From: Loktanella sp. IMCC34160
GTDB taxonomy: Bacteria > Pseudomonadota > Alphaproteobacteria > Rhodobacterales > Rhodobacteraceae
Reading direction: 5' to 3'
Length of the DNA stretch: 64,000 nucleotides
NCBI RefSeq assembly: GCF_004145845.1
Contig: NZ_SELP01000001.1
Span: 186,001-250,000, forward strand
In this document: positions 62,059 to 64,000 of the stretch, in pieces
How the letters are laid out: every line of letters begins with the position of its first letter
Position numbering within the stretch: position 1 is the stretch's first letter
Made by a program: the position numbers and the translations under genes
Notes under the pieces: model-generated
What the model was told of the DNA's origin: nothing
Databases searched by the model: none
What the model saw: only the letters and a program-made list of their open reading frames with translations

Positions 62059-63378
62059 CTAGCCGTTGACATAGTGCAGCCGGTCGAACCAGCCGCGCAG
62101 CTCTGCCGTGCGGGGGGCGATGGCGGCGGGGTCGTTGGCCTGAAGCGCCTCGGCCACCAGCGCGGCAATGGCGGGGATATCCTTGACCGTGACACCCCAG
62201 CGCACCAGTTCCGGCGTGCCGATCCGCAGCCCGTTCATGTCGCCCGCAACCTCCTCGACCGGGAGACCGATGCCGCAGGCAAGGAACCCCGCCTTTTCGA
62301 GGGTCTTTGACGCCGCTTGTCCGCCGCCGTAGGGGGCGGCCAAAACTGCGAACTGATGCGAGGTGGTGAAGCCGCCCTTGCCCCGGAATACAGGTATGCC
62401 CAGCCGGTCCAGCTCTGCCGCGAAGGCCTGCGCGGTGTCGATCATCGCACGCGCATAGGCCCGGCCATGATCCCGCCAGTCCAGCAGGCTGAGCGCAAGT
62501 GCGGCCGATTTCGCCGCGTCGAAATTCGCGGTCATCCCCGGAAAGGCGATACTGTCCAGCCGCTGGGCAATCTCGGCTTCATTGGTCACGATAAGCCCGC
62601 CCGCCGGACCGCCGAGGGATTTATAAGTGCTCATCGTCATCAGATGCGCACCTTCGGCCAGCGGGTTGGCCCATGCCCCGCCCGCGATGATCCCGCATTG
62701 GTGGGCTGCGTCGAACAGGACCTTGGCCCCGACCTTGTCGGCGATGGCCCGGATTTCGCGCACCGGATGGGGAAAAAGGTTGAGCGAGCCGCCGATGGTG
62801 ATGACTTTCGGGCGTAGGTCGAGCGCCAGCTTTTCCAGCGCATCCAGATCGACAGTGTAGCCGTCTGCGTTTACCGGGGCGGGGTGGGTCGTGAGCCCGT
62901 AGAGCCCGGCGCAGCCGTCGGCGTGATGGGTGACATGGCCGCCAACCGCGGCGGGTGGGGCGATGATTGCGTCGCCGGGCTTTGCCAGCGCCATGAAGCC
63001 ATAAAGATTGGCGATGGCCCCCGACGGCACCCGGATTTCGGCATAGCGCGCGCCGAAGATCTCACAGGCCAGTTCGGCGGCCAGCACCTCAATCTCCTCG
63101 ATCGCTTGCAGGCCCATTTCGTATTTGTCGCCCGGGTAGCCGAGCGAGGGCCGCGACCCCAGACCGCGGGCCAGCGCGGCCTCTGCCTTGGGGTTCATCA
63201 CGTTTGTGGCGGGGTTCAGGTTGAAACAGGCCTTGGTGTGGATGCGATCGTTTTCGGTGATCAACGCTTCGATCCGGTCCGCGACGGTGGCGGAGGGGGC
63301 AGAGGCGGTGGCGGCGATGTCCTGAACGCGGGTTTCGCAGTTGGCGGGCACCCAGGGGCGGCGGGCAAGGTGGATCAT
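62059..63378 (-). CDS. Serine hydroxymethyltransferase-like PLP enzyme
   Basis: A 439-residue fold-type I enzyme related to glycine/serine hydroxymethyltransferase but diverged. The PLP lysine is in MSTYKSLGGPAGGLIV, the cofactor Asp/His in VLFDAAHQCGIIAGG, and GYPGDKYEMGLQ stands where canonical GlyA has GYPGKRYYGG. It might be an alpha-methylserine-type aldolase/transferase or another C-C lyase. AAGGAG precedes the ATG at 63378. It is divergent from a LysR gene and next to a DUF1989 gene, suggesting a small amino-acid catabolic unit rather than housekeeping glyA. Confidence 0.82.
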   Translation of the reverse strand: MIHLARRPWVPANCETRVQDIAATASAPSATVADRIEALITENDRIHTKACFNLNPATNVMNPKAEAALARGLGSRPSLGYPGDKYEMGLQAIEEIEVLAAELACEIFGARYAEIRVPSGAIANLYGFMALAKPGDAIIAPPAAVGGHVTHHADGCAGLYGLTTHPAPVNADGYTVDLDALEKLALDLRPKVITIGGSLNLFPHPVREIRAIADKVGAKVLFDAAHQCGIIAGGAWANPLAEGAHLMTMSTYKSLGGPAGGLIVTNEAEIAQRLDSIAFPGMTANFDAAKSAALALSLLDWRDHGRAYARAMIDTAQAFAAELDRLGIPVFRGKGGFTTSHQFAVLAAPYGGGQAASKTLEKAGFLACGIGLPVEEVAGDMNGLRIGTPELVRWGVTVKDIPAIAALVAEALQANDPAAIAPRTAELRGWFDRLHYVNG

Positions 63379-63477
63379 GGCGGGCTCCTTTTCGTTGAAG
63401 ACAAGATCGGCGGGGGGCGGGCTTGCGTGCAAATCAGTTTTCTGAAAATTTAGGGTTAGAAAAATTAAGGCTATGCC

Positions 63478-64000
63478 ATGACCCTTGCCCCGCCCCCCAT
63501 GCGCCTGCCCGCGCTGAATGCCCTGCGTGCCTTCGAGGCGGCGGCGCGGCTCGGCGGGTTCGCGGCGGCGGCCGAGGAGTTGGGCGTGACCCCCGGCGCG
63601 GTCACCGCCCATATCAAGGGCTTGGAGGCCGATCTGGGCGCGCCCCTGTTCGAGCGGCAGGCCAAGGGGGTGCAACTGACTGCGTTGGGCGCGCGCTGCC
63701 TGCCCGCGCTGTCCGAGGCCTTCGACAGTCTGGGCATCGCGGTGCAGACGCTGCGGGCCGAGGCGGCGCCGCAGGTTGTCCAGATCGCGGCCCTGCCGGC
63801 GGTGGCGCAGCTTTGGCTGTCGCCGCGCCTGCCGGGTCTGCGGGCGGCATTCCCCGGCCTGTCGGTGTCAATCACCGCGATGGAACGGCCGCCGAACCTG
63901 AAGCGGGCGCCCTATGACATGACATTGTTCTATGAGGCTGCGGGTGGCGTTGTGGTCGCGCGGGACGAGATTTTTCCCGTCTGCGCCCCGACCCTGGCCA
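63478..64000 (+). CDS. LysR-type regulator, GcvA-like (3' truncated by window)
   Basis: The visible 174 residues begin with MTLAPPPMRLPALNALRAFE and contain the winged helix (AAARLGGFAAAAEELGVTPG, AVTAHIKGLEADLGAPLF) and the first part of the substrate domain. It runs off the window end. The 99-bp AT-rich gap before the SHMT-like gene holds an imperfect TTTTCT/AGAAAA inverted repeat (63438-63463), a possible operator. It most likely regulates the divergent SHMT-like gene. Confidence 0.85.
   Translation, partial: MTLAPPPMRLPALNALRAFEAAARLGGFAAAAEELGVTPGAVTAHIKGLEADLGAPLFERQAKGVQLTALGARCLPALSEAFDSLGIAVQTLRAEAAPQVVQIAALPAVAQLWLSPRLPGLRAAFPGLSVSITAMERPPNLKRAPYDMTLFYEAAGGVVVARDEIFPVCAPTLA

Overview
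This window is a high-GC chromosomal segment from an alphaproteobacterium, almost certainly of the Rhodobacterales (Rhodobacter/Roseobacter type). The evidence is the 2-oxoglutarate dehydrogenase/succinyl-CoA synthetase cluster, the mcl2-mch-sdhCDAB cluster of the ethylmalonyl-CoA pathway and TCA cycle (the order I remember from Rhodobacter sphaeroides), a CtrA box of the rhodobacterial form TTAAC-N5-GTTAAC, and many small proteins typical of that order (FYDLN-acid, DUF1127, DUF1737, DUF1989).

Layout. 0-12.6 kb: 3' part of smc, a lytic transglycosylase, a degenerate receiver gene behind a CtrA box, a glutathionyl-hydroquinone reductase, a C-S lyase, the N-formylmethionine genes def / def-like pseudoenzyme / fmt, rnr, and a non-pyrrolysine MttB-family methyltransferase. 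Two convergent gene ends in this part carry matching pairs of GGTGGGTY hairpins. 12.6-15.2 kb: a small accessory patch with a secreted protein, a Phd/YefM-like antitoxin gene with two upstream direct repeats, and an AT-rich SIR2-domain gene that looks acquired. 15.2-22.1 kb: lepA, a strange alanine-repeat membrane protein, mtnP-apt (methylthioadenosine to adenine to AMP), a SulP transporter and tRNA-Ala(GGC). 22.1-25.5 kb: small conserved proteins and a GntR/FadR-type regulator. 25.5-34.6 kb: a minus-strand operon sucC-orf-sucD-sucA-sucB-orf-MAPEG-lpd. 34.6-40.4 kb: a MoxR/VWA pair, a LysR-gcdH divergent pair, and small conserved proteins. 40.4-47 kb: a tightly packed minus-strand operon of a FAD oxidoreductase/acetoacetate-decarboxylase fusion, a class III cyclase-ATPase, and a Crp/Fnr regulator translationally coupled to the cyclase. 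47-53.5 kb: an unknown helical protein, a tail-collar protein, and a 1340-residue autotransporter-like surface protein with six ~100-residue Ig-like repeats. 54-61 kb: mcl2-nnrU-DUF1737-mch followed by sdhC-sdhD-sdhA-lipoprotein-lipoprotein-sdhB. 61-64 kb: a DUF1989 protein, an SHMT-like PLP enzyme and the start of a LysR gene.

The most interesting signal is regulatory. The exact palindrome TGTGATCACA occurs once just before the GntR gene, twice before the suc operon and twice before the sdh operon. In both operons the two copies are spaced exactly 21 bp start-to-start. This suggests a compact, autoregulated GntR regulon controlling the 2-oxoglutarate-to-fumarate arm of the TCA cycle. The second most interesting item is the oxidoreductase-ADC / cyclase-ATPase / Crp operon, which looks like a self-contained enzyme-plus-signalling unit that I do not recognise. 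All family assignments come from reading the translations; no database search was run.
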